The position numbers and the translations under genes were made by a program. A stretch of DNA of 64,000 nt from JAGVSR01 sp964589785. GTDB taxonomy: Bacteria; Pseudomonadota; Alphaproteobacteria; Rhizobiales; Hyphomicrobiaceae. The notes beneath the pieces were generated by a model that worked only from the letters and a program-made list of their open reading frames with translations, ran no database searches and had not been told where the DNA came from. This document shows, in pieces, positions 44,623 to 53,431 of this stretch. Within the stretch, counting starts at the first letter, position 1; each line of letters opens with the position of its first letter. The stretch covers positions 186,001-250,000 of the forward strand of contig CAZPUQ010000002.1 of NCBI GenBank assembly GCA_964589785.1, given 5' to 3'.

Positions 44623-45171
44623 ATGACCCGTGCCGCCCGCATGCTCTGCCTGGCCTTGACAGTCCTGCTGTCGGGGGCGGTCGGCGGCCGTGTCGAGGCC
44701 TCGCCGATGGGGCCGGAGGACTGCGAGCGGGCCCGGACCGAGCAGGCGGGGCTTGCCTCGGCGGGCGCCTCTGGGGACATGGCCAAAGGCGCCGAATGGG
44801 CCCGCGCGAACCTCCCGCCCGAACGGCTGCAGCGCGTGGCGCGCTGGATCGAGCTCGAGGAGCAGATCCAGTTCCGCTGCCCCCGCCCCAAGCCGCCGAG
44901 AGGGTCCGAGACCGCGGCCCGCGGCGGGGAGGAGGCGGACGCCCCGCCTGCCGGCGCAACGGTGAAGCCGCGCCTCAAGCCGAAAAAGTCGGACGAGGCG
45001 GCGGGAGACACCGACCGCGCTCCCGCGCAGGCTGCCAAGCCCAAACCTCGGCCCGCCATGAAGAAGAAGCCTAAAGTCGAGGACGCCTACCGTCCTCCGG
45101 CGCCGTTTGCAGGGGAGGAGCTGCAGCATGCCGCGCCGGGCCTCTCCGTGCCCGCGCCGGGCGCGCCCTAG
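44623..45171 (+). CDS. Exported Pro/Lys-rich hypothetical protein
   Basis: Protein of 182 residues, function unknown. A signal peptide (RMLCLALTVLLSGAVGG, cleavage near VEAS) is followed by a short helical segment with PPERLQRVARWIELEEQIQFRCPRPKPP and then a low-complexity tail rich in Pro, Lys and Ala. Small proteins of this kind are found between tpiA and secG in related alphaproteobacteria; I know no assigned role. Codon use matches the neighbours. Confidence 0.7.
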   Translation: MTRAARMLCLALTVLLSGAVGGRVEASPMGPEDCERARTEQAGLASAGASGDMAKGAEWARANLPPERLQRVARWIELEEQIQFRCPRPKPPRGSETAARGGEEADAPPAGATVKPRLKPKKSDEAAGDTDRAPAQAAKPKPRPAMKKKPKVEDAYRPPAPFAGEELQHAAPGLSVPAPGAP

Positions 45172-45255
45172 CTATGATCCTGAGACGCCGGCCCTAGCCG
45201 CCGCCGCCAAACTCGGCTAGAAGGCGCCGGTCCAAAACCGGGAGTTGCCTGAACG

Positions 45256-45600
45256 ATGTCCACCGTCCTGCTCGTCATCCATCTCATGATCGCGGCCGCG
45301 ATGGTCTTCATCGTGCTCATCCAGAAGTCGGAAGGCGGAGCGCTCGGCATCGGCGGTGGAGGCGGCATGTTCGCCGGCCGCGGCAAGGCCAACCTGATGA
45401 CGCGCGCGACGGCCGCCCTCGGCGCCGCCTTCTTCACCACAAGCCTGCTGTTGACGATCTTCTCGCAGGGCGGCTCGGCGCCGACGTCCGTGCTCGACCG
45501 GCCGGCCGCCACCGCGCCGGCGGCCCCGGCAACCGGCGAGGCGCCCGCGGCTCCGGCCGGCGACGCGCCGCGCGGCGGCATTCTCGACAAGCTGAGATAG
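45256..45600 (+). CDS. secG: Preprotein translocase subunit SecG
   Basis: Small inner-membrane protein of 114 residues. The first helix STVLLVIHLMIAAAMVFIVLIQ leads into QKSEGGALGIGGGGGMFAGRGKANLMTR, the SecG cytoplasmic signature, then a second helix AALGAAFFTTSLLLTIF and an Ala/Pro-rich tail. SecG helps SecA-driven export through SecYEG. Placement before pyrG is standard for the group. Confidence 0.95.
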   Translation: MSTVLLVIHLMIAAAMVFIVLIQKSEGGALGIGGGGGMFAGRGKANLMTRATAALGAAFFTTSLLLTIFSQGGSAPTSVLDRPAATAPAAPATGEAPAAPAGDAPRGGILDKLR

Positions 45601-45749
45601 GCGGCGAGACCGCCCCGCACGCTCCTGCCGCTGTCGGAATTTTCGCCTGCTGCTTGAATGTGCTGCGCCGCCCGCTCGTGCCGCGTCTTGTGGATGTGAC
45701 CTCAGAGCCGCTTCGAATCGGGGCGGCCTTCATGTAAGGCTCGAACTCC

Positions 45750-47378
45750 ATGCAGCGGTACATCTTCATTACCGGCGGCGTGGTCTCCTCCCTCGGAAAA
45801 GGCCTTGCATCCGCCGCCCTCGGCGCGCTCCTCCAGGCGCGCGGCTACTCCGTCAGGCTCCGCAAGCTCGACCCCTACCTCAACGTCGATCCGGGCACCA
45901 TGAGCCCGTATCAGCACGGCGAGGTGTTCGTGACCGACGACGGCGCGGAGACCGACCTCGACCTCGGCCACTACGAGCGCTTCACGGGCGTGCCGGCCAA
46001 GAAGTCCGACAACATCACCACGGGCCGGCTCTACCAGGACATCCTAGCCAAGGAGCGGCGCGGCGACTACCTCGGCGGGACCGTGCAGGTCATTCCGCAC
46101 GTGACCGATGCGATCAAGCAGTTCGTCGTCTCCGGCAACGAGGATGTCGACTTCGTGCTCGTGGAGATCGGCGGCACGGTCGGCGACATCGAGGGCCTGC
46201 CGTTCTTCGAGGCCATCCGCCAGCTCGGCAACGACCTGCCGCGCGGCGCCTGCGTCTACATGCACCTGACGCTGATGCCCTACATCCCCTCGGCGGGCGA
46301 GCTCAAGACCAAGCCGACGCAGCATTCGGTGAAGGAGCTGCGCTCCATCGGCATCCAGCCGGATATCCTGCTCTGCCGGTCCGATCGCGAGATCCCCGTC
46401 GGCGAGAGAAAGAAGATCGCGCTCTTCTGCAACGTGCGTCCCGAGGCGGTGATCCAGGCGCTCGACGTCGCCTCCATCTACGACGTGCCGCTCGCCTACC
46501 ATCGCGAAGGGCTCGACCGCGAGGTGCTTGCCGCCTTCGGCATCACGGGGGCCCCCAAGCCCGACCTTGCGCGCTGGGAGACGATCTCGCGCAACATCTC
46601 CAACCCCGAGGGCGAGGTCACGATCGCCGTCGTCGGCAAGTACACGGGGCTGAAGGATGCCTACAAGTCGCTCATCGAGGCGCTCGTGCACGGCGGCATC
46701 GCCAACCGCGTGAAGGTGCGCCTCGAATGGATCGAGAGTGAGATCTTCGAGCGCGAGGACCCCGCGCCGTATCTGGAAGGGGTGCACGGCATCCTCGTGC
46801 CGGGCGGCTTCGGCGAGCGCGGCTCGGAAGGCAAGATCCTGGCGGCGAAGTTCGCGCGCGAGCGCAAGGTGCCTTACTTCGGCATCTGCTTCGGCATGCA
46901 GATGGCCTGCCTCGAGGCGGCCCGCAACCTGTGCGGCATCACGGAGGCGAGCTCCACCGAGTTCGGCCCCACGTCGGAGCCGGTGGTCGGCCTGATGACG
47001 GAGTGGATGCGCGGCAACGAGCTGGAGACGCGGCGCCTCGGCGGCGACCTCGGCGGCACGATGCGTCTCGGCGCCTTCCAGGCCATGCTTCACCCCGGCT
47101 CGCGCATCGCCGCGGTCTACGGCGACACCGGGATCAGCGAGCGCCATCGCCACCGCTACGAGGTCAACACCGGCTACCGCGCGCGGCTGGAGAAGGCGGG
47201 GTTGAGCTTCGCCGGTCTGTCGCCCGATGGCCTTTTGCCGGAAACGGTGGAGTATGCCGACCACCCGTGGTTCATCGGCGTCCAGTTCCATCCCGAGCTC
47301 AAGTCGCGCCCCTTCGACCCGCACCCGCTCTTCCGCTCCTTCATCGCCGCCGCGATCGATCAGTCGCGCCTCGTCTGA
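45750..47378 (+). CDS. pyrG: CTP synthase
   Basis: Enzyme of 542 residues making CTP from UTP, ATP and glutamine. The synthase domain starts YIFITGGVVSSLGKGLASAA (P-loop) with LDPYLNVDPGTMSPYQHGEVFVTDDGAE; the amidotransferase domain has the nucleophile in YFGICFGMQMA, the loop LVPGGFGERGSEGK, and His-Glu in VQFHPELKSRPF. Full length. The 149 bp before it contain only a GGCGG/CCGCC inverted repeat just after secG and presumably the promoter. Confidence 0.97.
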   Translation: MQRYIFITGGVVSSLGKGLASAALGALLQARGYSVRLRKLDPYLNVDPGTMSPYQHGEVFVTDDGAETDLDLGHYERFTGVPAKKSDNITTGRLYQDILAKERRGDYLGGTVQVIPHVTDAIKQFVVSGNEDVDFVLVEIGGTVGDIEGLPFFEAIRQLGNDLPRGACVYMHLTLMPYIPSAGELKTKPTQHSVKELRSIGIQPDILLCRSDREIPVGERKKIALFCNVRPEAVIQALDVASIYDVPLAYHREGLDREVLAAFGITGAPKPDLARWETISRNISNPEGEVTIAVVGKYTGLKDAYKSLIEALVHGGIANRVKVRLEWIESEIFEREDPAPYLEGVHGILVPGGFGERGSEGKILAAKFARERKVPYFGICFGMQMACLEAARNLCGITEASSTEFGPTSEPVVGLMTEWMRGNELETRRLGGDLGGTMRLGAFQAMLHPGSRIAAVYGDTGISERHRHRYEVNTGYRARLEKAGLSFAGLSPDGLLPETVEYADHPWFIGVQFHPELKSRPFDPHPLFRSFIAAAIDQSRLV

Positions 47379-47420
47379 AGCCGGCGGCGCCTTTGTCGCG
47401 GAGATGCAGGCCAGCCGTTT

Positions 47421-47957
47421 TCAGAGCGGATTGATGAGCAGCTTGATGAGGCTGGTGTGCGGCTTCTTCGGCGCGTCGGGACGCCGTGGCGGGGTCGGCT
47501 TGGCGGCGCGGCGGGCCGGCGCGGTATAGCGTGCGCCGACGAGGGGGCCCTGGCGCCACACGACTTCGCAGTCGACCTCGAGCCGGTCGGCCGGCATGAG
47601 CAGCGTGAACTGGTCCGGCACGCGGTCGCGCGAAAGGTTGCCCCCGCGCTGGGCCGTCAGCTCCAGGCGCACGCCGGTCGAGGAGGTGTCGCGCACCGTG
47701 CAGGCGAGCGGCGACGTCAGGGTCTGATGCAGGATCTGGGCGCCGAGGCGGGAGGGGGCGCGCTTCGCCCAGCGGGCCTCCGGGCCCGGCGCCTCTGGCG
47801 AGGCCGGTGCGGACGCAGTAGCCGAAGCCTGGGCCATGACGGGTGCGGGCAGCGGAGCGGCGGGCTCCGTCTGCGGGTCGGCCGCAGGCCGGCGAACGGG
47901 CGCGGGCCTCGGGCCGTTCGGCCGCTGGCCGAAAGACGGCCTCGTCTTGTCGAGCAT
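47421..47957 (-). CDS. PilZ-domain protein
   Basis: Protein of 178 residues from ATG 47957 (GAGG six bases before). The first 80 residues are Pro/Ala-rich and disordered-looking; the C-terminal part resembles a PilZ domain, with an R-x-x-x-R (RAPSR) about 30 residues before the D-x-S-x-x-G element (DTSSTG) and the closing strand CEVVWRQGPLVGARY. PilZ domains bind cyclic di-GMP and often control surface structures or envelope functions. The spacing of the R-x-x-x-R is longer than usual, so ligand binding is uncertain. A short basic tail ends the protein. Confidence 0.65.
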   Translation of the reverse strand: MLDKTRPSFGQRPNGPRPAPVRRPAADPQTEPAAPLPAPVMAQASATASAPASPEAPGPEARWAKRAPSRLGAQILHQTLTSPLACTVRDTSSTGVRLELTAQRGGNLSRDRVPDQFTLLMPADRLEVDCEVVWRQGPLVGARYTAPARRAAKPTPPRRPDAPKKPHTSLIKLLINPL

Positions 47958-48130
47958 CTCCCACCTCTGATGCGGAATGCGAAAGGCGCCCGTTAGGTAT
48001 ACGGGCATCTCGTTTCGAGAGCGTTGGGAGGTTGGCTCAATTTTTACTTAACGGCCCATTGCGCGGCGGGCAGACCGTCGTCGGCTCCGCCCGCCGGGGC
48101 CGGTCCTGCCGCACCATGCCACCTGGCGTT

Positions 48131-49846
48131 TCAGGTCGCCTGGCGGCTGCGGGCCTCGGCCTCCTCGGCCTTCAGCTCCTTTTTCGACAGCTTGCCGATC
48201 ATCGTCTTCGGCAGGCTGTCGCGGAACTCGATCTCGGCGGGCTGCTCGATGCGGGAGAGCTTGACGGCGAGGTGGCGCCGGATGTCCTCGACCGAGGCCG
48301 TGTGCCCCTCGCGCAGCTTGATGAAGGCCTTCGGCGCCTCGCCGCGGTACTTGTCGGGAATGCCGATGACCGTCACCTCCTCGACCGCCGGGTGCTCGTA
48401 GATCGCCTCCTCCACGCGCCGCGGATAGACGTTGTAGCCCGAGCAGATGATGAGGTCCTTGATGCGGTCGACGATCTGGAAATAGCCGTTCTCGTCCATG
48501 ATCGCGACGTCGCCCGTGCGCAGGAAGTCGCCGGTGAACTGGCTCGCGGTCTCCTCCGGCCGCTTCCAGTAGCCGAGCATGACCTGCGGGCCCTTCACGC
48601 ACAGCTCGCCGCGCTCTCCCGGACCCACGGCCACACTCGGATCGGCGAGGCTGCGCAGCGAGACGACGGTGGCAGGCAGCGGCACGCCGATGGAGCCCGG
48701 CGCCGCCGGTCCCTCGAGAGGATTGCAGGTGACGACGGGAGAGGCTTCCGACAGGCCGTAGCCTTCCACGAGCTTGCACCCGGTCGTGGCCTCGAACTTC
48801 TGCTTCACCTCGAGCGGCAGAGGGGCGCCGCCGGACAGGCAGAACTTGAGCGAGGTGAGGTCGAAAGTCTTGACCTTCGGGTGGTTCTGGATCGCGTTGA
48901 AGAGCGTCGGCACGCCCGGCATGATCGTCGGCCGCGTCTTGCTGATGAGGGCCAGCCCCTCGTCGAGCGTGAAGCGCGGCATCAGGACGAGCTCGGCCGC
49001 CTTGGCGATGCCGAAGTTCATGACGACCGTCATCGCGAACACATGGAAGAACGGCAGCACGCCCATGACGCGCTCCTGCCCCTGGTCGAGATCGGGCGCC
49101 CACATCATCACCTGCCGCGTGTTGCAGACGAGGTTGGCATGGGTCAGCATCGCGCCCTTCGGCGTGCCCGTCGTGCCGCCCGTGTATTGCAGCACGGCGA
49201 CGTCGGTCTCGGGATTGATGGCGACGGGAGCGGGTGCCGCGTCCCGGCCCAGCAGGTCCTCCTCCCGCACGATCTGCCGGGCCGCCTTCGACGTGCGCAG
49301 GTTGGCGAGCTGGCGCCGCTTGAAGAGCTTGAAGAGGGTCGACTTGGGCGGGGGCAGCAGGGCCGGGAACGAGCAGACGATCGCCCGCGGCAGGGCATTC
49401 GCGAGCAGGAGCTTCTCGACCTTCTCGAACAGCATCGCCAGGTCGAGCGTGACCATGATCTCGGTCTCGCTGTCCTTCACCTGGAAGGCGAGCTCCTCGA
49501 CCGTATAGAGGGGGTTGTAGTTGACGACGGTGCCGCCCGCTTTCAGCGTCGCATAGAAGTAGACGATGAACGTCGGCGTGTTGGGCAGCATGAGGCCGAC
49601 CTTGGTGCCCTTGCCGACGCCGAGCTTTTGCAGGCCCGCGGCGGTCCGGTCGACGAGGCGGGCCATCTCGCCATAGGTGGTCCGCCGCCCGAAGAAGTTC
49701 GTGCACGGCCGGTTCGGGTAGGTCCGCGCGGCCGTTTCAAGCAAAGTATGGACGGGCGCGCCGCTGACGGCCGCGTGCCAGTCGACTTGCGGCGGATAGT
49801 GCCGCAGCCAGGCGTAGGTCGAGGCGGAAGGGGTCTGCTCGCTCAT
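48131..49846 (-). CDS. fadD: Long-chain fatty-acid-CoA ligase
   Basis: AMP-forming acyl-CoA synthetase of 571 residues. The AMP/ATP motif is LQYTGGTTGTPKGAMLTH; VEGYGLSEASPVVTCNP, FLRTGDVAIMDENGYFQIVDRIKDLI and the C-terminal lysine in LPKTMIGKLSKKEL complete the signature. The length and the N-terminus with THTLLE-type spacing match FadD. It activates fatty acids for the beta-oxidation genes at 26-32 kb. It stands alone on the minus strand; the frame is open upstream of 49846 but without family resemblance. Confidence 0.92.
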   Translation of the reverse strand: MSEQTPSASTYAWLRHYPPQVDWHAAVSGAPVHTLLETAARTYPNRPCTNFFGRRTTYGEMARLVDRTAAGLQKLGVGKGTKVGLMLPNTPTFIVYFYATLKAGGTVVNYNPLYTVEELAFQVKDSETEIMVTLDLAMLFEKVEKLLLANALPRAIVCSFPALLPPPKSTLFKLFKRRQLANLRTSKAARQIVREEDLLGRDAAPAPVAINPETDVAVLQYTGGTTGTPKGAMLTHANLVCNTRQVMMWAPDLDQGQERVMGVLPFFHVFAMTVVMNFGIAKAAELVLMPRFTLDEGLALISKTRPTIMPGVPTLFNAIQNHPKVKTFDLTSLKFCLSGGAPLPLEVKQKFEATTGCKLVEGYGLSEASPVVTCNPLEGPAAPGSIGVPLPATVVSLRSLADPSVAVGPGERGELCVKGPQVMLGYWKRPEETASQFTGDFLRTGDVAIMDENGYFQIVDRIKDLIICSGYNVYPRRVEEAIYEHPAVEEVTVIGIPDKYRGEAPKAFIKLREGHTASVEDIRRHLAVKLSRIEQPAEIEFRDSLPKTMIGKLSKKELKAEEAEARSRQAT

Positions 49847-50250
49847 AACCGTCCATCCAATCGGTTGACGCAGCACCCTTTTTCTCGGCTCGCACAGGCG
49901 GTTCGGTCCCGCCCTCCTTGCGCGCCCGGCTCCGGTTCGGCCGATGCGGCGCCAAGGACACTTCTCCCAACTCCGAAACAATGCTCGAAAGCGGGGTCGC
50001 TTCCCCGCCCGATCGTGAGCATTGAACAGTTTTTCATGCTTTCGGACTAGACGCTAGAGCGGCCCGGACACGGGTCTCGCGAACGGCATGTTTCGTGCGT
50101 GACAGGCGGTGGCGCCTCGCGGCGGTAGGGTCGCGAAGAGGGCGCATCCGGTCCGGCTTGGCGCCTTACCCAACTGGACTTGAAGGGCCTTTAAGGATAT
50201 GTGACGGCCTAGCTTGTTGCGAAATCTGTCGTGACCTAGGAAAAAATCAG
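49847..50250. other. Divergent intergenic region fadD / acyl carrier protein
   Basis: About 400 bp before the candidate promoter at 50251 hold no recognisable gene. They should include the fadD promoter. Short open frames on both strands lack domains. Confidence 0.4.
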
Positions 50251-50276
50251 GGAACCTGTATCCAGTTCAGCCTGTT
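50251..50276 (+). promoter_or_regulatory. Candidate ECF (EcfG-like) promoter for the acyl carrier protein gene
   Basis: GGAAC (50251-50255) followed after 18 bases by GTT (50274-50276) resembles the alphaproteobacterial general-stress promoter GGAAC-N16-17-CGTT, with T in place of the C. Transcription would begin about 20 bases before the ATG at 50304. Confidence 0.3.
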
Positions 50277-50303
50277 AGCGGCAGGATTGGTGTGGAGAGC
50301 GAT

Positions 50304-50576
50304 ATGGACGAAGTGGCAACCAAGATCATCGAGATCCTCAAGAAGCACATGAAGGAGCCTCGGGACGACATTTCGCTTTCGACCCAGCTCACGGATCTCA
50401 AGATCGAATCGCTCGACCTGGCCATGATCGTGTTCGACATCGAGGACACGTTCGGCATCGAGATCCCCTACAATGCCAACGAAGACGTCGAGGACTTCAA
50501 GACCGTCGGGTCCGTGGTCGATCGCGTCAAGGCGCTCATGGCAGCCGGCCCGGCAGCCGCCGGCGCGAAGGCCTGA
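50304..50576 (+). CDS. Specialised acyl carrier protein
   Basis: Acidic helical protein of 90 residues with the acyl-carrier fold. The phosphopantetheine attachment serine is S36 in LKIESLDLAMIVFDIEDTFGIEIP; the usual DSL is ESL. The ATG at 50304 has GGAG before it; a GTG four codons earlier is an alternative. It is not next to the housekeeping fab genes but directly upstream of a ketoacyl synthase, so it probably serves a dedicated acyl chain (for lipid A, a lipid modification or a secondary lipid) rather than bulk synthesis. Which product is unknown. Confidence 0.85.
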   Translation: MDEVATKIIEILKKHMKEPRDDISLSTQLTDLKIESLDLAMIVFDIEDTFGIEIPYNANEDVEDFKTVGSVVDRVKALMAAGPAAAGAKA

Positions 50577-50688
50577 GGCCGGGGCAGCGCCGCGCTGCCC
50601 TTTCCGCTGAGCGTCGAATTCGCCAAGCGCTAGGTTTGGCAGTGTGTGTGGCGGTCCGGCAGTCGCCGGCCAGAGTGTGAGTATTGTC

Positions 50689-51933
50689 ATGGCTGAAGAC
50701 CAGAGCGGCCGCCGCGTCGTCATCACCGGCATGGGCGTCGTCACGCCCATCGGCACCACGGTGGACGAGTTCTGGGCCGGCCTGCGTGCCGGCAAGTCGG
50801 GCGTCAGTCCCCTCGGCGGCTTTCCGCTCGACGACCTGAAGATCCTCATCGCCGCGCAGATCAAGGACTTCGATCACAAGGCGCGCCTGAAGCACTTCAA
50901 GCGCGATCGCATCATTCCGCTCGCCGACCGCTATTCCTGGTTCGCCGCGGTCGCGGCCGACGAGGCGGTGCGCATGTCGGGCCTCGAGATGCCGCTCGCC
51001 GACCCCTACCGCTCGGCCTGCATCGTCGGCTCGGGCGCCGGCGGCCTCGTCACCTACGAGACGGCCTACCGCGACCTCTTCATCCATAACAAGCGCGCCA
51101 CCCATCCGCTGACGCTTCTGCGCATCATCGGCTCGTCGGCCTCCGCGCACGTCGGCATCGAATTCGGCATCAAGGGCCCGACGTTTGCCACCTGCTCGGC
51201 CTGCTCGACGGCGACGCACGCCATCGGCATCGCGCGCGACTACATCCGCGGCGGACTTGTCGACGTCGCCGTCGCCGGGGCGTCCGAGAGCGTCATCAAC
51301 TACGGCACCATGAAGGCCTGGCAGGCGCTGCACGTGCTCTCGCCGGAAGGCTGCTTCCCGTTCGCCAAGAAGCGCAACGGCACGGTGCTCGGGGAAGGCG
51401 CGGGCATCCTCGTCATGGAGAGCCTGGAGCACGCCAAGGCGCGCGGCGCCACCATCCTGGCCGAAATCGTCGGCTACGGCATGGCGTCGGACAGCCAGGA
51501 CATGGTGAAGCCCACGGTCGAGGGGCCGAGCGTCGCCATGCAGAACGCCCTCGACAACGCCGGGCTGAAGCCGTCCGACATCCAGTACCTCAACGCCCAC
51601 GGCACGGCGACGTCCGACAACGACATCAACGAGACCAAGGCAATCAAGAACGTCTTCGGCGAGCACGCCTACAAGCTTGCGATCTCCTCGACGAAATCGA
51701 TGCACGGCCACCCGCTCGGCGCCGGCGGCGGCATCGAGGCCGTCGCCTGCATCAAGGCCATGCAGGAGAGCTGGGTGCCCCCCACCATCGGCCTCGACGA
51801 GCCGGGCGAGGGCTGCGACCTCGACTACATCCCCAACGTCGGCCGCGACCTCAAGGTCCGGTACGCCATGTCGAATTCGTTCGCGTTCGGCGGCCTTAAC
51901 GCCGTTCTCGTCTTCGGTCCCCCGCCCGCTTGA
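50689..51933 (+). CDS. Beta-ketoacyl-ACP synthase, FabF/NodE-like
   Basis: Condensing enzyme of 414 residues that elongates an acyl chain on an acyl carrier protein. The active cysteine is C172 in ATCSACSTATHAIGIA; the two histidines are in YLNAHGTATSDND and KSMHGHPLGAGGG; GVVTPIGTTVDEFW near the N-terminus and SNSFAFGGLNAVLVF at the end are typical. Paired with the acyl carrier gene 112 bp upstream. The block GFPLDDLKILIAAQIKDFDH departs from housekeeping FabF, suggesting a specialised chain length or partner. Confidence 0.9.
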   Translation: MAEDQSGRRVVITGMGVVTPIGTTVDEFWAGLRAGKSGVSPLGGFPLDDLKILIAAQIKDFDHKARLKHFKRDRIIPLADRYSWFAAVAADEAVRMSGLEMPLADPYRSACIVGSGAGGLVTYETAYRDLFIHNKRATHPLTLLRIIGSSASAHVGIEFGIKGPTFATCSACSTATHAIGIARDYIRGGLVDVAVAGASESVINYGTMKAWQALHVLSPEGCFPFAKKRNGTVLGEGAGILVMESLEHAKARGATILAEIVGYGMASDSQDMVKPTVEGPSVAMQNALDNAGLKPSDIQYLNAHGTATSDNDINETKAIKNVFGEHAYKLAISSTKSMHGHPLGAGGGIEAVACIKAMQESWVPPTIGLDEPGEGCDLDYIPNVGRDLKVRYAMSNSFAFGGLNAVLVFGPPPA

Positions 51934-52013
51934 TCCGCCCCCCTTGAAGACCAGGGCTGGCGATGAGACACTGCCCCAAAAGCGCCATCACAAGGTGCCG
52001 CGGGGAGGGGACG

Positions 52014-52409
52014 TTGCGTGAAGTCGTGATCCATGCGGGCGATGTCGCGATCCGTGCCCGCCTGCTCGATACTCCGACCGCCGACGAGATCTGGCGCTCG
52101 TTGCCCATTCATGGCTCCGCCCGCACGTGGGGACCGGAGGTCTACTTCCAGACGTCGGTCCGCGCCGACCCCGAGCCGGAGGCGCGCGACGTCGTCAGCG
52201 CCGGCGAGATCGTGTTCTGGCCCCAGGGCGACGCGATCGCGATCGCGTTCGGCCCGACGCCCCTCTCCCGCAACGGCGAATTGAGGCTCGCGGCCCCGTG
52301 CAACATCTGGGCGCTGGCGCTCGACGACGTGGCGAGCCTGCGCGGCGTCCATGCGGGTGAGGCGATCTCGGTCTCGATGGCCACGCTTGGTGCACGCCCG
52401 CCTTCCTGA
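52014..52409 (+). CDS. Cyclophilin-like fold protein (TM1367 family)
   Basis: Protein of 131 residues if translation starts at TTG 52014, which has GGAG six bases upstream; an ATG at 51963 would add 17 residues. The chain has the cyclophilin-like beta-barrel pattern ARLLDTPTADEIWRSLP ... ARTWGPEVYF ... AGEIVFWPQGDAIAIAFGPTPL, matching a small family known only from structure, without the catalytic residues of true cyclophilins. Function unknown. It follows the ketoacyl synthase by 80 bp. Confidence 0.7.
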   Translation: MREVVIHAGDVAIRARLLDTPTADEIWRSLPIHGSARTWGPEVYFQTSVRADPEPEARDVVSAGEIVFWPQGDAIAIAFGPTPLSRNGELRLAAPCNIWALALDDVASLRGVHAGEAISVSMATLGARPPS

Positions 52410-52521
52410 CAGCCGGCACGGTTGTGAGCCTCACGCCCACAAGTCCTTCTCGACGGTGTCGCCGCGGCTGCGATGACACCAGGGCAATCTCTCCGACGCG
52501 AGCAAGAGCGAGGACGCGGAC

Positions 52522-53391
52522 GTGAACGTGATGGCAGCAACGTCGGACCCTCGAGGAGATTGCGTGTTCCTGGCCGTGCACGTTCCAAAGTGCGCCGGCC
52601 GCACGATCGAGAACCATATGCGCAAGCATCTGGACCGGTCGCAGGTCTGGCTCACGACCCGGCGGAGCCGCAAGGCGCCGAACCTCATCAAGCCGCTCTA
52701 TGCGCCGCCGCCGTTTTCCGCGATCGATGCCGTCCGCTTCGTGAGCGGACACTATGTGGGCGTGTCGGCGGAGACGTACTTTAAGGGCCGCGCGATCCGG
52801 CGCACGGTCCTCTTGCGCGAGCCGCTGTCGTTTCACCTGTCGTACTTCAATTACCGGATGATGCGCTACGCCTCGCTCGGGCTCAAGGACTACAGCTTCG
52901 ATGTTCACGTGCGCTCCCAGCCCGAGGATCCCATCGCTCACTTTCTGCTCTCCCGCTGGCTGGAGATCCCCTGGCTGACGCTCATGCGGATGCCCGCACA
53001 GCGCAAGCTCGAGCTTTTGAACGAAACGCTGGCGGGCTTCTGGTTCGTCGGCGACATCTCGGACTGCGACGAGCTCTGCGGCCGCATGAGCGCGGAGCTC
53101 GGCATCTCCACTGAGGTCGAGCGCTCCAACACCAAGGAGCAATGGCAGCAGAAGGTCGCGTGGCAGCCATTGACCCGCGCTGATCTGACGAGCGCCGACG
53201 TCGCCCTCGTCGATCGCCGCACGCAGCTCGACCGGGTCCTGTGGGAGACGTGGCACACGGCACGAGACCGCGCCGCCGAGGTGCAGCCCGCCGCGTCGTC
53301 CGCAAGCTTCACGCCGCGGTTTGCGTCGCACGAGCTGCAACGGGTCTACTATTCGGCGGTGCGCCGATTGAGCCGCGGCTGGGCCCCCTAG
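52522..53391 (+). CDS. Sulfotransferase-like protein
   Basis: Protein of 289 residues starting with GTG 52522 (GAGGA seven bases before) or ATG 52531. The PAPS-binding 5' loop is VHVPKCAGRTIENHM and the 3'-phosphate site is TVLLREPLSFHLSYFNYRMM, both at the spacing expected for Golgi-type/bacterial sulfotransferases. The acceptor could be a surface glycan or lipid, since the next seven genes are glycan-related. The remainder is not recognised. It converges on the ELM1-like gene with 40 bp between stops. Confidence 0.75.
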   Translation: MNVMAATSDPRGDCVFLAVHVPKCAGRTIENHMRKHLDRSQVWLTTRRSRKAPNLIKPLYAPPPFSAIDAVRFVSGHYVGVSAETYFKGRAIRRTVLLREPLSFHLSYFNYRMMRYASLGLKDYSFDVHVRSQPEDPIAHFLLSRWLEIPWLTLMRMPAQRKLELLNETLAGFWFVGDISDCDELCGRMSAELGISTEVERSNTKEQWQQKVAWQPLTRADLTSADVALVDRRTQLDRVLWETWHTARDRAAEVQPAASSASFTPRFASHELQRVYYSAVRRLSRGWAP

Positions 53392-53431
53392 GCACTGGCG
53401 CGCGAGGCGCTCGGGTGAGCGATCCGGCCGG

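Noticed and set aside
50304..51933. Calling the pair nodF-nodE or acpXL-fabF
   Set aside because: The usual partners (nod genes, or fabZ, the dehydrogenase and lpxXL) are absent, and the motif is ESL, so a specific name is not justified.
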